From positions 806,001 through 870,000 of the forward strand of contig OY811992.1 of assembly GCA_963681505.1 (NCBI GenBank): a DNA stretch of 64,000 bases, given 5' to 3'. The DNA is from Eunapius fragilis (Eukaryota > Porifera > Demospongiae > Spongillida > Spongillidae). The notes under the pieces were generated by a model. It searched no databases. It had not been told where the DNA came from and worked only from the letters and a program-made list of their open reading frames with translations. Position 1 is the first letter of the stretch, and each line of letters starts with the position of its first letter. Made by a program: the position numbers and the translations under genes. Shown here piece by piece: positions 63,340 through 64,000 of this stretch.

Positions 63340-64000
63340 TGCCACCTCCTCCCTCTCTCTCTCAATTTTCTTCCTCTGTGTTGTCTCTCTTGTCCCATTT
63401 TCTATCCTCTCACTTCCTTACACTCTCCCTCCCTCTTTCTCACCCCTCCCTCCCTTCTCCCTTCCTCATCCCACCCCCTCCCTCCCTCTTCCTCACACCC
63501 TCCCTCCCTTCTCCCTTCCTCACACCCTCCCTCCCTTCTCCCTTCCTCACACCCTCTTCCTCATCCCTCCCTCCCTTCTCCCTTCCTCACACCTTTCCTT
63601 CCTCTTCATCACACCCTCCCTCCCTCTTCCTCACACCCTCCCTCCCTTCTCCCTCTTCCTCACACCCTCCCTCCCTTCTCCCTCTTCCTCACACCCTCCC
63701 TCCCTTCTCCCTCTTCCTCACACCCTCCCTCCCTTCTCCCTCTTCCTCACACCCTCCCTCCCTTCTCCCTCTTCCTCACACCCTCCCTCCCTTCTCCCTC
63801 TTCCTCACACCCTCCCTCCCTTCTCCCTCTTCCTCACACCCTCCTCCCTTCTCCCTCTTCCTCACACCCTCCCTCCCTTCTCCCTCTTCCTCACACCCTC
63901 CCTCCCTTCTCCCTCTTCCTCACACCCTCCCTCCCTTCTCCCTCTTCCTCACACCCTCCCTCCCTTCTCCCTCTTCCTCACACCCTCTCTCCCTCTTCCT
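63340..64000. repeat. Pyrimidine-rich minisatellite to window end
   Basis: Units of about 30 bp with cacaccctccctcccttctc in the NCBP1 intron that runs out of the window. Confidence 0.93.

Overview
The window is nuclear DNA of a multicellular animal. The genes are split into many short exons with GT-AG introns (down to 54 nt), encode metazoan families (USP3, RIOK2, HEXA/B, AGMAT, ETFA, a DAPK-type kinase, an ankyrin-Roc-COR-death protein, NCBP1), and sit head-to-head with only 47-116 bp between start codons. This compactness, together with an extreme load of tandem repeats inside introns, suggests an early-branching animal such as a sponge. That assignment is inference, not proof. No virus, CRISPR array or bacterial operon is seen.

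Layout: (1) 466-14467 (+), most of a USP3-like deubiquitinase; its 5' end lies outside the window and nearly every long intron is filled by a different minisatellite. (2) 14909-15625 (-), an intronless Rap-like small GTPase, just downstream of (3) 15727-16717 (-), a leucine-rich-repeat protein. (4) 16834-24526 (+), RIO kinase 2 with a 21-copy coding minisatellite in its acidic tail. (5) 24700-27661 (-), lysosomal beta-hexosaminidase, divergent from (6) 27709-28973 (+), agmatinase. (7) 29568-31558 (-), ETF alpha subunit, divergent from (8) 31666-33342 (+), an unrecognised 269-residue protein. (9) 33896-44757 (+), a 1365-residue fusion of a secreted pectinacetylesterase/NOTUM-type hydrolase with a complete ABCG half-transporter. 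(10) 45122-48757 (-), a DAPK-type kinase plus calmodulin-binding segment. (11) 48902-60211 (-), ankyrin-Roc-COR-death, i.e. the rest of DAPK as a separate upstream gene. (12) 60322 to beyond the window (+), NCBP1, carrying a tRNA-Arg(ACG) gene in an intron.

The three most unusual things are the hydrolase-ABCG fusion, whose junction lies inside one uninterrupted 1.7-kb exon; the split DAPK, with its two halves in reversed order as adjacent same-strand genes; and a recurring pattern in which minisatellites start exactly at a 5' splice site and copy the exon end and donor many times.

Exon boundaries were derived by eye from splice signals, reading phase and similarity to remembered family sequences. 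For every complete gene the summed exon length is a multiple of three. No search or transcript evidence was available.
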